Source: JACPVF01 sp964502095 (GTDB lineage: Bacteria; Chloroflexota; Anaerolineae; Anaerolineales; Villigracilaceae). From it: DNA of 64,000 bases. Every line of letters begins with the position of its first letter. The first letter of the stretch is position 1. The notes below the pieces were generated by a model. The model was not told where the DNA came from, did not search any database, and saw only the letters and a program-made list of their open reading frames with translations. The stretch is from contig CAZCUF010000005.1 of the NCBI GenBank assembly GCA_964502095.1, positions 1 to 64,000 on the forward strand, written 5' to 3'. The translations under genes and the position numbers were made by a program. Below are positions 8,824-17,487 of this stretch, piece after piece.

Positions 8824-9855
8824 GTGTCTCAGGCTGACAAAGCACCACTGTTGCAGATTCGAAATTTAAAGACGTACTTTTATACGGAGGACGGCGTGGT
8901 ACGCGCGGTCGATGGAGTGGACCTTGATGTGTATCCCGGCGAGGTATTGGGCCTCGTTGGGGAATCGGGTTGCGGCAAAAGCGTTACTTCGCTTTCGATC
9001 ATGCGCCTGATCGCGCCGCCCGGCAGGATCACGGAGGGCGAGATATTATTGAACGGCGTGAATCTGCTGGGCCTGCCCGAGAATGAAATGATCAAAGTGC
9101 GCGGCAATCGTATCTCGATGATCTTCCAACAGCCGCAAACCGCGCTGAACCCGGTATTCAGAGTTAACGATCAGATCGGCGAGGTGCTGAACATTCATCA
9201 GGATTTCGGCAAGGAGGCTGGCCGCGCGCGCGCCGTCGAACTGCTTAAGATGGTCGGTATTCCCGATGCGGAACGCCGCGCCGAATCCTATCCGCATGAA
9301 CTTTCGGGCGGCATGGCCCAGCGTGTGATGATCGCCATGGCGCTGGCTTGTGTGCCTGAAGTGTTGATCGCGGACGAGCCGACGACGGCGTTGGATGTGA
9401 CCATTCAGGCGCAGATCCTCGACCTGATAGGCGAGATGCGCGAACAGATGGGCACGTCGGTTATTTTAATCACGCACGATCTGGGCGTGATCGCGGAAAT
9501 GGCAGAACGTGTGGCGGTGATGTACGCGGGCGAGATCGTGGAGCAGGCCGATGTCAACTCGCTGTTCGAACAGCCGCTTCATCCGTATACGCAGGGCCTG
9601 ATCGGTTCGATCCCTATATTGGGCGAGATCAAGGAACGGCTGGATGTGATTCCCGGTTCGGTGCCGAACCTGGTGAACCTGCCGCCGGGCTGTCGCTTTG
9701 CGCCGCGCTGTGCGGCACGCGAAAAATTCGGCTTGAAGATCTGCACCGAGGTCAAACCGGATTTGATGGAAGTGAAGCCGGGACACTCAGTACGCTGTTG
9801 GTTGTATGAAAATTCCGAAGAGCAGGGCCATACGGCTCCATTGAAAGTGCGCTAA
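8824..9855 (+). CDS. ABC transporter ATP-binding protein, DppD/OppD type
   Basis: An ABC ATPase with Walker A GESGCGKS, signature LSGGMAQRV, Walker B VLIADEPTTALD, and the C-terminal oligopeptide-transporter domain with a Cys cluster (CRFAPRCAAR, then CTEV and CWLYE) of the kind binding an Fe-S cluster in DppD-like proteins. The GTG at 8824 is chosen because AGGAG at 8813-8817 is 6 nt from it. The TTG at 8818 directly abuts that site. It energises the permease pair encoded at 2.0-4.1 kb. Confidence 0.93.
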   Translation: MSQADKAPLLQIRNLKTYFYTEDGVVRAVDGVDLDVYPGEVLGLVGESGCGKSVTSLSIMRLIAPPGRITEGEILLNGVNLLGLPENEMIKVRGNRISMIFQQPQTALNPVFRVNDQIGEVLNIHQDFGKEAGRARAVELLKMVGIPDAERRAESYPHELSGGMAQRVMIAMALACVPEVLIADEPTTALDVTIQAQILDLIGEMREQMGTSVILITHDLGVIAEMAERVAVMYAGEIVEQADVNSLFEQPLHPYTQGLIGSIPILGEIKERLDVIPGSVPNLVNLPPGCRFAPRCAAREKFGLKICTEVKPDLMEVKPGHSVRCWLYENSEEQGHTAPLKVR

Positions 9856-9870
9856 AACGCCGCGGAGAAC

Positions 9871-10878
9871 ATGATGATGACAGATGCAACGCAGAACGGC
9901 GCAAACCAGGATTTGGTACAAGTCGAACATTTGGTGAAATATTTCCCCGTGCGCGCGGGATTGATGCAGCGCGTGGTCAATTGGGTGAAGGCTGTGGACG
10001 ACGTCAGCTTCACTGTAAAACGCGGTGAAACGCTCGGCCTTGTGGGAGAATCGGGTTGCGGAAAAACAACCATTGGGCGCTCGATGTTAAGGCTGATCGA
10101 ACCCACTTCAGGGTCGGTGCACTTCGATGGAAAGGACGTGATCAAACTGCGCGGCAAGGGACTGAAGAGAGTCCGCCGCGATATGCAGATCATTTTCCAG
10201 GATCCTTATGCCTCGCTCGACCCGCGCGTGCCCATCGGCGAATCGGTGATGGAGGGATTGCAAATCCACAATATCGGCACGCCGAAGGAACGTTTCGAGA
10301 TCATGCTCGATACGCTCAGGAAAGTGGGGCTTGAGGATTATCACGCCCGCCGTTATCCGCACGAATTTTCCGGCGGCCAGCGACAGCGCATCGGCATTGC
10401 GCGCGCACTGGCCCTGCGGCCCAAGTTCATCGTCTGTGATGAACCGGTGTCCGCGTTGGACGTATCGATTCAATCGCAGGTGCTCAACATTCTGCGCGAC
10501 CTGCAAAAGGAATTCGGGCTCACCTATCTTTTTGTCGCGCACAATTTGAGCGTGGTCGAACATATCTCCGACCGCGTGGCGGTGATGTATCTCGGTAAAA
10601 TGGTGGAACTGGCGACGCGCGAAGACCTATATCGCCTGCCGCTCCACCCGTATACGCAGGCGTTGATGTCCGCCATTCCGGTGCCGAACCCGAAGCTCAA
10701 ACATAAACGCACTATTCTAAAGGGCGATGTCCCCAGCCCGTTGAATCCGCCGAAGGGCTGTCGCTTTCATCCGCGTTGCCCGATCGCGGAGAAGATTTGT
10801 GCGGAAGAAGAACCGGTTTTCCGTGAAATGCGGACCGGTCATTTTGTGGCATGTCACTTTGCAGAGAGATTCTTATAA
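9871..10878 (+). CDS. ABC transporter ATP-binding protein, DppF/OppF type
   Basis: A 335-residue ATPase with Walker A GESGCGKT, signature FSGGQRQRIG, Walker B FIVCDEPVSALD and the C-terminal oligo_HPY region with Cys residues (CRFHPRCPIAEKIC, then CHFAE). GGAG precedes three consecutive ATG codons, and the first is taken. It forms the heterodimeric motor with the DppD-like ATPase 15 bp upstream. With both genes the window holds a complete importer. Confidence 0.93.
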   Translation: MMMTDATQNGANQDLVQVEHLVKYFPVRAGLMQRVVNWVKAVDDVSFTVKRGETLGLVGESGCGKTTIGRSMLRLIEPTSGSVHFDGKDVIKLRGKGLKRVRRDMQIIFQDPYASLDPRVPIGESVMEGLQIHNIGTPKERFEIMLDTLRKVGLEDYHARRYPHEFSGGQRQRIGIARALALRPKFIVCDEPVSALDVSIQSQVLNILRDLQKEFGLTYLFVAHNLSVVEHISDRVAVMYLGKMVELATREDLYRLPLHPYTQALMSAIPVPNPKLKHKRTILKGDVPSPLNPPKGCRFHPRCPIAEKICAEEEPVFREMRTGHFVACHFAERFL

Positions 10879-10879
10879 T
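10851..10879 (+). promoter_or_regulatory. Promoter of the response-regulator gene
   Basis: ATGTCA at 10851-10856 and a perfect TATAAT at 10874-10879 are separated by 17 nt and lie 19 nt before the ATG at 10899. The -35 matches four of six consensus bases and overlaps the end of the ATPase gene. Confidence 0.45.
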
Positions 10880-10898
10880 CAAAGCAGGTTTATAAAGT

Positions 10899-11963
10899 AT
10901 GGCACCTACCATTTTGCTGGTTGACGATCAACGCGACATTCTGCGGCTGTTGCACTCCACGCTGAATACCATGGGGCACGAGCTTGATATCATCGAGGCG
11001 CCCTCCGGCGAAGAAGCCTTATTGGAAGCCTCGCGCCGGCACGTTGACCTGCTGGTGGCCGATTATCTCCTGCCCGGCATCAACGGCATCGAGTTGATGC
11101 ACAAGGTCCGCGCCCGTCACCCGGATGCCAAGGTCATTTTGGTGACGGCCATGAACGACCGCAAAGCCCGCGATAAAATGCTCAATGCCGGCGCGGTCGC
11201 CTTGTTCGATAAGCCCATTCCTCTGGCGGACTTTTTGGATGTGGTGGAACGTTCGCTCGGTTTGGTGCGTACCATCTTTCCGCCGGAGAATGAACGCCCC
11301 GCTTCGAATCAGAATCGACTCTCGGACCTGCTTGCCAATTTCAGGCAGGATATCAAGGCCCAGGCTGTGTTCCTGCTCAGCGACCGTGGCCGCGTGCAAG
11401 CCCGCGCCGGTGACCTGAAAGATACCAGCATGGAAGTTTCCCTGCTTTCCGCGTTGATGGCGATCTACAGCGCGGGGCTGAAGGTTTCCAAATTTATTCA
11501 TCAGGATCGACTCAACACCTTTCACATTTTCAATAGCGGCGATTATGACCTGGTGTTGATGCCGGTGGACGTTTCGTACGCACTGCTGTTGGTGGGCGAA
11601 GGCCTGGGAGATCACACGCATATGGCCGAGACGGTTTCTTCGATGCAGGCGGTGCGCGACCATGTTGAAAAGGCGTTGAAACATATCGGGGCCACCGGCC
11701 CGCTTCCCGATCCCGAAAAAGAAGCGACCGCCCCTGTGGCAACTGTTTCGAAGGGAGGCAAGGCGAAAGTTGGCGAACCGCCTTCCACTGCCGAATTGGA
11801 AGGCCTGCTCAAACAGGCTAGTCGAAAAAAGATGAAAGAATCGGAGATGGATGCGTTCTGGAGCGAAGCCGCTGAAAAGCACGGCAATACATCCACCAAC
11901 CCGGATGTGATCTCGTACGAGCAGGCGCGCCGAATGGGATTGGCGCCCGGTGGAGACAAGTAA
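10899..11963 (+). CDS. Response-regulator receiver protein with non-DNA-binding C-terminus
   Basis: The N-terminal receiver domain (1-125) has the acidic pair D9/D10, phosphoacceptor D55 in LLVADYLLPG, and K105 in LFDKP. The middle of the protein (about 140-265) looks like a roadblock/GAF-type alpha-beta sensing module (SALMAIYSAGLKVSK, LVLMPVDVSYALLLVG). The C-terminal ~90 residues are charged and probably disordered. No helix-turn-helix is seen, so output is likely through protein contacts. No histidine kinase is adjacent; the nearest in the window is at 50976. The function beyond phosphorelay is unknown. Confidence 0.75.
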   Translation: MAPTILLVDDQRDILRLLHSTLNTMGHELDIIEAPSGEEALLEASRRHVDLLVADYLLPGINGIELMHKVRARHPDAKVILVTAMNDRKARDKMLNAGAVALFDKPIPLADFLDVVERSLGLVRTIFPPENERPASNQNRLSDLLANFRQDIKAQAVFLLSDRGRVQARAGDLKDTSMEVSLLSALMAIYSAGLKVSKFIHQDRLNTFHIFNSGDYDLVLMPVDVSYALLLVGEGLGDHTHMAETVSSMQAVRDHVEKALKHIGATGPLPDPEKEATAPVATVSKGGKAKVGEPPSTAELEGLLKQASRKKMKESEMDAFWSEAAEKHGNTSTNPDVISYEQARRMGLAPGGDK

Positions 11964-11968
11964 CTTTA

Positions 11969-11997
11969 TTGCCCGCGTACGCGCCCTGTGTTACAAT
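11969..11997 (+). promoter_or_regulatory. Promoter of the tRNA-Gln gene
   Basis: TTGCCC at 11969-11974 and TACAAT at 11992-11997 have a 17-nt spacer and lie 11 nt before the mature tRNA 5' end. This fits a short-leader tRNA promoter. Confidence 0.65.
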
Positions 11998-12008
11998 CCT
12001 GCCCGCAC

Positions 12009-12082
12009 TGGGGCGTGGTGCAAGGGTAGCACACCAGCCTTTGGAGCTGTGGATCTTGGTTCGAATCCAGGCGCCCCAGCCA
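12009..12082 (+). tRNA. tRNA-Gln (anticodon TTG), CCA encoded
   Basis: The acceptor stem TGGGGCG pairs with CGCCCCA and is followed by discriminator G and an encoded CCA. The D arm is GTGC/GCAC. The anticodon loop CTTTGGA gives anticodon TTG. The T arm is CTTGG-TTCGAAT-CCAGG. The body is 71 nt without CCA. The only flaw is a C-T apposition at the outer pair of the anticodon stem (27-43). Confidence 0.95.
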
Positions 12083-12087
12083 GACTT

Positions 12088-12108
12088 CCCGCTATGGCGG
12101 GGCTTTTT
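12088..12108 (+). terminator. Terminator after tRNA-Gln
   Basis: A 5-bp CCCGC/GCGGG stem with a 4-nt loop is followed by GCTTTTT, six bases after the encoded CCA. Short but well placed. Confidence 0.7.
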
Positions 12109-12196
12109 CTCTAAACAGGTTTTACGCCTCTCCGCGGGTCGAAAACCTGTTTTTGTTTTCTCTTTTGCCGGGAAGGCGAGAGTTAAAAGGTGATCC

Positions 12197-13558
12197 ATGA
12201 AAATAACAGCTATTCTGCTCGCGGCCGGGCAGGGCACGCGTATGAAATCCAATCTGCCGAAGGTTTTGCATCCACTGGCGGGCAAGCCGATGATCTGGCA
12301 TTCCCTTCAGGCGATCCGACAAGTGACCACGGAGAAACCGGTGGTGGTGCTCGGTCACGGCGCGGAGGAGGTTGCAGAATTCCTGGGCGATTCGGCCAGA
12401 ATCGTCATGCAGGAGCCTCAACTCGGCACCGGCCACGCGGTGACGCAGGCCGAGTCCCTGCTGAAAGGCAAGACCGATTACGTGGTCGTCTGCTACGCGG
12501 ATATGCCTCTACTGCGCGCTGAAACGCTGGGAAAACTGATCGAGACGCAGAAACAGAACCAGGGTCCGCTTTCGATGCTGACAGTGATTGCCGATGATCC
12601 GCGCGGCTTCGGTCGTGTTGTCCGTAACGCGCAAGGGACCGTGGAGGCGATTGTCGAGGAATATGTGGCCGCGCCCGAACAATTGCAGATCAAAGAGTTG
12701 AACGTGGGCGGTTATTGTTTCTCGTCCGACTGGCTGTGGAGCGCATTGCCTCGTATTCCGCTTTCAAAGAAAGGCGAATATTATCTGACCGACACTGTGG
12801 AACTGGCAGTGAAAGACGGCCTGCCGGTCCGCGCCACGGTGATGGATGATCTCGAAGAGACGATTGGCATCAACACGCGCGTGCATCTTTCCGAAGTCGA
12901 GGCCGCGTTGCGGCGACGCGTCAACCGCGCACATATGTTGAACGGCGTCACGCTGATGGACCCGGCTTCGACCTATATCGAGATGGGCGTGAAGATCGGC
13001 CGGGATACAGTCATCCTGCCCAACACATATATTCACGGGGAGACTGAGATCGGTGAAGCGAATACGATCGGCCCAAATACGATCATCCGCGATTCGAAGA
13101 TTGGCAATCGCTGTAAGGTGCTGGCCTCTGTAATGGAGGGCGCACTGCTCGATGACGATGTGGATATGGGCCCGTTCGCGCGCTTGCGCAAAGGCGCGCA
13201 TCTGGGACCGCATGTACACATGGGCAACTTCGGCGAAGTCAAAGATTCGTATCTGGGCCCCGGCGTGAAGATGGGACATTTCTCTTACATCGGCAACGCG
13301 CAGATCGGCGCAGAAACGAATATCGGCGCGGGGACGATCACTTGTAATTTCGACGGCGAGAAGAAACATCCCACTGAGATCGGAGAGAACGTCTTCATCG
13401 GTTCCGACACGATGCTGGTCGCGCCGGTGAAACTCGGCAAAGGCGCGCGCACCGGCGCAGGCTCAGTGGTTACGAAAGATGTCGCCGATCATACATTAGT
13501 GGTCGGCATGCCGGCCCGTGCCATCAAAAAACTGGAACCCAAAGCACATAAGAAATAA
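12197..13558 (+). CDS. glmU: Bifunctional GlmU: GlcNAc-1-P uridyltransferase / glucosamine-1-P acetyltransferase
   Basis: At 453 residues it has the usual family length. The N-terminal nucleotidyltransferase has the signature LLAAGQGTRMKSNLPKVLHP. From about residue 250 on, a left-handed beta-helix of hexapeptide repeats carries the acetyltransferase site (GHFSYIGNAQIG, then GAGTITCNFDG). It makes UDP-GlcNAc in the cytoplasm for peptidoglycan and other glycans. AAAGGTG precedes the ATG. It lies just downstream of tRNA-Gln. Confidence 0.97.
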   Translation: MKITAILLAAGQGTRMKSNLPKVLHPLAGKPMIWHSLQAIRQVTTEKPVVVLGHGAEEVAEFLGDSARIVMQEPQLGTGHAVTQAESLLKGKTDYVVVCYADMPLLRAETLGKLIETQKQNQGPLSMLTVIADDPRGFGRVVRNAQGTVEAIVEEYVAAPEQLQIKELNVGGYCFSSDWLWSALPRIPLSKKGEYYLTDTVELAVKDGLPVRATVMDDLEETIGINTRVHLSEVEAALRRRVNRAHMLNGVTLMDPASTYIEMGVKIGRDTVILPNTYIHGETEIGEANTIGPNTIIRDSKIGNRCKVLASVMEGALLDDDVDMGPFARLRKGAHLGPHVHMGNFGEVKDSYLGPGVKMGHFSYIGNAQIGAETNIGAGTITCNFDGEKKHPTEIGENVFIGSDTMLVAPVKLGKGARTGAGSVVTKDVADHTLVVGMPARAIKKLEPKAHKK

Positions 13559-13620
13559 TCGTCGGCCCGCAGAGGCGCGGAAGCTTCCGCTTCTCATATC
13601 CCAAAACAGAAAAGCAGACC

Positions 13621-14028
13621 ATGACTCTCTCAAGCGAAGAAAAACAAACTCTGATCGACCAGGCCAACGAAGCGCGGCAACGCGCTTATGTGCCATATTC
13701 CCATTATCCGGTGGGCGCGGCAGTGCAGACGAAAAGCGGCCGCATCTTCACGGGCGTCAACGTGGAGAACGCAGTCTTCCCGCTTACGTTGTGCGCCGAA
13801 CGAAACGCCATTTTCAAAGCGGTTTCGGAGGGCGAATGCGAGTTCGATACGCTGGCATTGGTCACCGATAACGGCGGTTCGCCGTGCGGCGCCTGCCGCC
13901 AGGTGATGGCCGAATTCGGGTTGAAAACCAATGTGTTGATCGCGGATGGGAACGGACATCTCCTGTACGAAACCACCGTGAACGATCTACTGCCCGATGC
14001 GTTCACGCCCGAAGATTTGAATCGCTGA
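13621..14028 (+). CDS. cdd: Cytidine deaminase
   Basis: A 135-residue, homotetramer-type cytidine deaminase. The zinc site is visible as C58-A-E60 (catalytic Glu) plus C89-G-A-C92. The substrate-binding GVNVENAVFPLTLCAERNA stretch is intact. It converts cytidine and deoxycytidine to uridines in pyrimidine salvage. It follows glmU by 62 bp and precedes recO by 4 bp, so it is probably co-transcribed with recO. Confidence 0.95.
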   Translation: MTLSSEEKQTLIDQANEARQRAYVPYSHYPVGAAVQTKSGRIFTGVNVENAVFPLTLCAERNAIFKAVSEGECEFDTLALVTDNGGSPCGACRQVMAEFGLKTNVLIADGNGHLLYETTVNDLLPDAFTPEDLNR

Positions 14029-14032
14029 AACC

Positions 14033-14794
14033 ATGCCGAAGACGCCGCGCTCGTTACGTGTGGAGGCCATCGTCCTCCGTCACAGCGACTGGGGCGAGGC
14101 CGACCGCCTGCTCACGCTCTATACGCGTGAACAGGGCAAGGTGCGCGCCATCGCCAAAGGCGCGCGCAAACCTGCTTCACGCAAAGCCGGGCATATCGAA
14201 CCTTTCACACAAGTTAAACTGCAGTTGGCCAGGGGCCGCGACCTGTTGATCGTTACGCAGGCCGAAGCCGTCAACGCGTATATGCCTCTGCGCGAAGATT
14301 TGATTCTCACGAGTTACGCTTCGTACGTGCTCGAATTGATCGAACGTTTTACGTTCGAGGAAGACACTGAAAGCTTTTCCATTTACCGTTCGCTGACGGA
14401 GACCCTTGCCCGCCTCGCCTCCCAAGCCGACCCGTGGCTTGTGCTCCGTTATTTCGAAATGCGCCTGCTCGACGATTTGGGCTTTCGCCCGCGGCTCTTC
14501 GAGTGCGCCAACTGCGGACGAAAGATTCTGCCCGAAGATCAATATTTCTCGTACAGCGCGGGCGGTGTGATCTGTCCGCGTTGCGGCGAGGGAGTGCGCG
14601 GCTTGCCAAAGATTTCAGTGGAAGCGCTCAAATATTTGCGGCACTTCCAACGCTCGAGTTACGCCGAAGCCTCGCGTGCGCGGCCCAGCCTCGAAGTCCA
14701 GCAGGAGACGGAAAATCTCATGCAAGGATATTTCACTTACCTGCTGGAGCGGGAGTTAAATACTCCGGGTTTTCTCAAAACGATTCGGGGATGA
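14033..14794 (+). CDS. recO: DNA repair protein RecO
   Basis: A 253-residue protein with the RecO N-terminal OB fold (VLRHSDWGEADRLLTLYTREQGKVRAIAKGARK, split here by loops) and a C-terminal helical domain with a four-Cys zinc site at C158, C161, C181 and C184. It works with RecR to load RecA onto SSB-coated single strands in RecF-pathway repair. It starts 4 bp after cdd. Its last 39 bp overlap the convergent reductase gene on the other strand. Confidence 0.93.
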   Translation: MPKTPRSLRVEAIVLRHSDWGEADRLLTLYTREQGKVRAIAKGARKPASRKAGHIEPFTQVKLQLARGRDLLIVTQAEAVNAYMPLREDLILTSYASYVLELIERFTFEEDTESFSIYRSLTETLARLASQADPWLVLRYFEMRLLDDLGFRPRLFECANCGRKILPEDQYFSYSAGGVICPRCGEGVRGLPKISVEALKYLRHFQRSSYAEASRARPSLEVQQETENLMQGYFTYLLERELNTPGFLKTIRG

Positions 14795-15976
14795 ACTTCT
14801 GCGCGTCCGTTTGGCCCAGTTGACTACGAATAACCACGCCACCGGCCCGATCACCCAGCCCATGCGCCGCCAGAAGTTGCGCTGAAACCAATCCCAGCGC
14901 AGGCGATAGACAATTTGTGTGATGCCCCAGCGCGCGGTCAAAGCCCGGCCGAGCGCGCTTCGCATCAGCCGGTGTTTGTATCCGTTGAATGAAAAATCGT
15001 TGCGCTCGAACGCGCGTACGATCTCGCGCGCCGCGAACTGACCGTATCCCAGCGCGAGGCTGATGCCCTCGCCGAAGAGGGGATCCGCGCCGGCCGCATC
15101 GCCCGCCAGAATTACGCGCGGCGTGGAGAATTGCGCAAAGGGACTGAACCAGCGAATCGGATGTCCTTGCAATTTCACTTGTTCGAGATCGAAGCCCTGA
15201 CGCGCCATTTCCTCAGCCAGCGGCTCTTTTAATGCGGGCCGCCGCATGCTTGCAAGCAGATTGGTATCGTACACGCCCCAACAACGCATGGGTTCGCCGC
15301 CAACTTGAGTCGGGAAGTCCCACGTGTAACCGGCGATGCCCGCGGGAACGGGGAAGAAGTCGAAATAAGCGACATCTGCCCGATGCATGTCGTTGCGAGG
15401 CGTGTGCTTCGCTTCGTTGTTCGTGAGATTGTGTTCGGGAGTCAATACCTCCAGCACGCGCGCGGTGTGGACGGATTCGTTCGGCAAAATACAGCGGCGC
15501 GTGACTCCGTTCGAGCCGTCCGCGCCGACGACGATCTGTGCGCGCAATGTTCCGATGTTTGTTTCGACGAGGACGCAGTCTTCGCGCGGCTGAACATTCC
15601 TGACTGTGATTCCCTCGCGAATCTCGATTCCCCTGCTTCTGGCTTTTTCTGCCAGCCACCGATCGAACTCATCGCGGCGGATGATGCGAATAGCGTACGC
15701 GTTCGGTAAACGGACGCGCAGGCCGCGGCCCGCAAAATCCAGATGCGCGGCCAGAGCGTCCACGTGCGGCACTTCGCTCACGTCCAGGCCGAGGCGCTGG
15801 AGGATGATCTCTGCATCCGCCACCAGCCCGCCCGCGCACAGCTTGGGACGCGGATAACGCGCTTTTTCCAGGACCAGCATGCGGCGCGCGAGAAGCGGAG
15901 CCAGTTGTTGCAGGTGCAGTGCGGTGGAGAGTCCGCTTGGGCCGCCGCCGAGGATCAGGATATCGGTCGATTCCAT
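14756..15976 (-). CDS. FAD-dependent oxidoreductase, geranylgeranyl reductase family
   Basis: This 406-residue flavoprotein starts with a dinucleotide-binding motif (ILILGGGPSGLSTALHL). It has the second FAD motif late in the chain (RVILAGDAAGADPLFGEGISLALGYG), as in geranylgeranyl reductase and related proteins, and hydrophobic segments near the C-terminus. Such enzymes saturate isoprenoid chains of quinones, pigments or lipids, but the substrate here is not determinable. The first residues, MESTD, follow a -10 box by 10 nt with no Shine-Dalgarno site. Confidence 0.8.
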   Translation of the reverse strand: MESTDILILGGGPSGLSTALHLQQLAPLLARRMLVLEKARYPRPKLCAGGLVADAEIILQRLGLDVSEVPHVDALAAHLDFAGRGLRVRLPNAYAIRIIRRDEFDRWLAEKARSRGIEIREGITVRNVQPREDCVLVETNIGTLRAQIVVGADGSNGVTRRCILPNESVHTARVLEVLTPEHNLTNNEAKHTPRNDMHRADVAYFDFFPVPAGIAGYTWDFPTQVGGEPMRCWGVYDTNLLASMRRPALKEPLAEEMARQGFDLEQVKLQGHPIRWFSPFAQFSTPRVILAGDAAGADPLFGEGISLALGYGQFAAREIVRAFERNDFSFNGYKHRLMRSALGRALTARWGITQIVYRLRWDWFQRNFWRRMGWVIGPVAWLFVVNWAKRTRRSSSPNRFEKTRSI

Positions 15977-15986
15977 GCGAAGTGAA

Positions 15987-16016
15987 ATTATAGCCCGGTT
16001 GCCTGCATGATTTCAA
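15987..16016 (-). promoter_or_regulatory. Promoter of the minus-strand reductase gene
   Basis: On the minus strand, TTGAAA (16016-16011) and TATAAT (15992-15987) have an 18-nt spacer. The ATG begins at 15976, 10 nt after the -10, which predicts a leader of only a few nucleotides. Confidence 0.6.
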
Positions 16017-16063
16017 TTTCATAATATATTCTTGCCCGCCGAATAATCGGATGGCTTCCATTG

Positions 16064-16069
16064 TATAAT
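16064..16069 (+). promoter_or_regulatory. -10 box of the Pro/Thr-repeat protein gene
   Basis: A perfect TATAAT about 60 nt upstream of the start at 16129. No good -35 is seen. The start codon is preceded by AGAGGAACG, a usable ribosome binding site. Confidence 0.4.
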
Positions 16070-16128
16070 CTTTTCTGACCCTGATGGTTGGAATATTCTG
16101 CCCGAGGTAAATTCGAGAAAGAGGAACG

Positions 16129-17112
16129 ATGAACGGCTTGCCACCTCCCGTAGAAAGAGCGGATACTCCAAAGTTTGCCATTTATGCCATCATCGCGCTG
16201 ATCGCGGGGATTATAAGTTTGGTGTTCCTGCTCAAGGCTCGCAGTCGGGCCGTTTTTCTGTCGCAACCTGTTCATTATGCGCCGGCCACACAGGCTTTCA
16301 TGCCGGGGCAGGAGTTGACTCTGAGCGCCGAGCATGCGGCCATCTATGTACCAAGCAACGCCACCCACTTACAGGGCACTTTCTCGATCGTTCAGCGCGA
16401 CCCGGCCGCATTTGCCGAAGCGGATGCCTCCAACTGGGTGCGGCCGCAGATCGTGAATGTGGAATATCTGGACGGCAACGGCATCCCGTACCCGCAAGTG
16501 ATCTTCCTTCACCCCATTGAAGTCTGTTTCAATTTGGAGCCGAAACAATGGCGCGCCTATCAACAGCATCCCGAGCAATTCATGGTGCAGTATTATGCGG
16601 AGGATCAAACGCCGCCGTTCTGGCAGACCCTTTCGATGTCCACCCATGCGGAGCGCTCCCAATTATGCGGCATCAGCCCGCACCTTTCGATCTTCGCGCT
16701 GGCCGCGTATCAACCGCCGCTGTTTCCCAATATCAGCGCCGGGACATTGACGCCTACGCTTACATTCACGGCGAATCCATCTGCCTCGCCCGAGGGCAAG
16801 ATTGGCCCAACGGAAACTTCAACGCCTCTCCCGACGAAAACCCCGATTCCCACCGGCACCTTTACTCCGATTCCGACGAAAACCCCGTTCCCCACCTGGA
16901 CCTTTACTCCGATTCCCACCAATACAACACAGCCTCCACCGACAGCGACCACACAGCCGCCAACCGAACCTCCTACCGCGACGCAACCGCCAACGGAGCC
17001 GCCAACAGCGACACAGCCTCCAACTGAACCACCAACAGCGACTCAACCGCCGACAGAACCTCCAACTGAACCACCGACAGAACCTCCAACGGAACCGCCT
17101 GTTACTCCGTAG
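16129..17112 (+). CDS. Membrane-anchored protein with Pro/Thr-rich repeat tail, function unknown
   Basis: This 327-residue protein has one N-terminal membrane segment (about 16-36), an extracytoplasmic globular part (about 45-205) that I do not recognise, and a low-complexity tail. The tail begins with Thr/Pro runs and ends with tandem PPTEPPTATQ-type units (about 270-327). Such tails in Gram-positive-like and Chloroflexota surface proteins probably serve as extended stalks or wall spacers. No cell-wall anchor motif is visible. Confidence 0.7.
   Translation: MNGLPPPVERADTPKFAIYAIIALIAGIISLVFLLKARSRAVFLSQPVHYAPATQAFMPGQELTLSAEHAAIYVPSNATHLQGTFSIVQRDPAAFAEADASNWVRPQIVNVEYLDGNGIPYPQVIFLHPIEVCFNLEPKQWRAYQQHPEQFMVQYYAEDQTPPFWQTLSMSTHAERSQLCGISPHLSIFALAAYQPPLFPNISAGTLTPTLTFTANPSASPEGKIGPTETSTPLPTKTPIPTGTFTPIPTKTPFPTWTFTPIPTNTTQPPPTATTQPPTEPPTATQPPTEPPTATQPPTEPPTATQPPTEPPTEPPTEPPTEPPVTP
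16945..17108 (+). repeat. Tandem coding repeat (PPTEPPTATQ-type)
   Basis: Degenerate tandem units of about 30 nt, followed by shorter 12-nt PTEP units, encode the Pro/Thr/Glu-rich tail of the preceding gene. Only the third codon positions vary much. This is a coding minisatellite, not a CRISPR array. Confidence 0.75.
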
Positions 17113-17221
17113 AGGCAAGTTTTTATTATCAAGAAGCCAGTTCCATAAATTGATGCAGGCGCTCAAGTTGTGCGGCGCCCTATTATGATGTTTAGATTAG
17201 GCGGAAATAAACGCCAGGATC

Positions 17222-17351
17222 TGTATGCAAAATCCTTTTTAGTGTCATTTTGAGGAGCGAAGCGACGAAAAATCTTTGCTTTCACCTTTGGAAGACCAAA
17301 ACTCAAGACTCCTCACTGCGTTCGGAGTGACATGCCGTTAATTTGCATACA
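17222..17351. mobile_element. MITE-like palindromic element in the 17113-17487 intergenic stretch
   Basis: The 375-bp gap between two genes holds no credible gene. Inside it, a perfect 10-bp inverted repeat (TGTATGCAAA at 17222-17231, its complement at 17342-17351) brackets a semi-palindrome. That semi-palindrome starts TGTCATTTTGAGGAGCGAAG (17243) and ends in the related complement TCGGAGTGACA (17332). There is no transposase. It resembles short non-autonomous repeats scattered in environmental genomes. The rest of the gap is AT-rich with no clear signal. Confidence 0.55.
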
Positions 17352-17487
17352 AGCTTTAGCAAACCTCCAAAGAAAATATTCAGATGCGCCACAAACGAAA
17401 TATAGGTTCTTTCAACTATGTATATAGAAATCGCATGGTTATGAGACTCGTAAAGCAAAGTCTTCTGATTACAACAGGAGTCGAGTA

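Noticed and set aside
12009..12082. tRNA-Gln as an attachment site of an integrated element
   Set aside because: No integrase and no repeated tRNA 3' end was seen nearby; glmU follows directly.
16945..17108. Regular repeats as a CRISPR array
   Set aside because: There are no unique spacers; the units are in frame and encode a Pro/Thr-rich tail.
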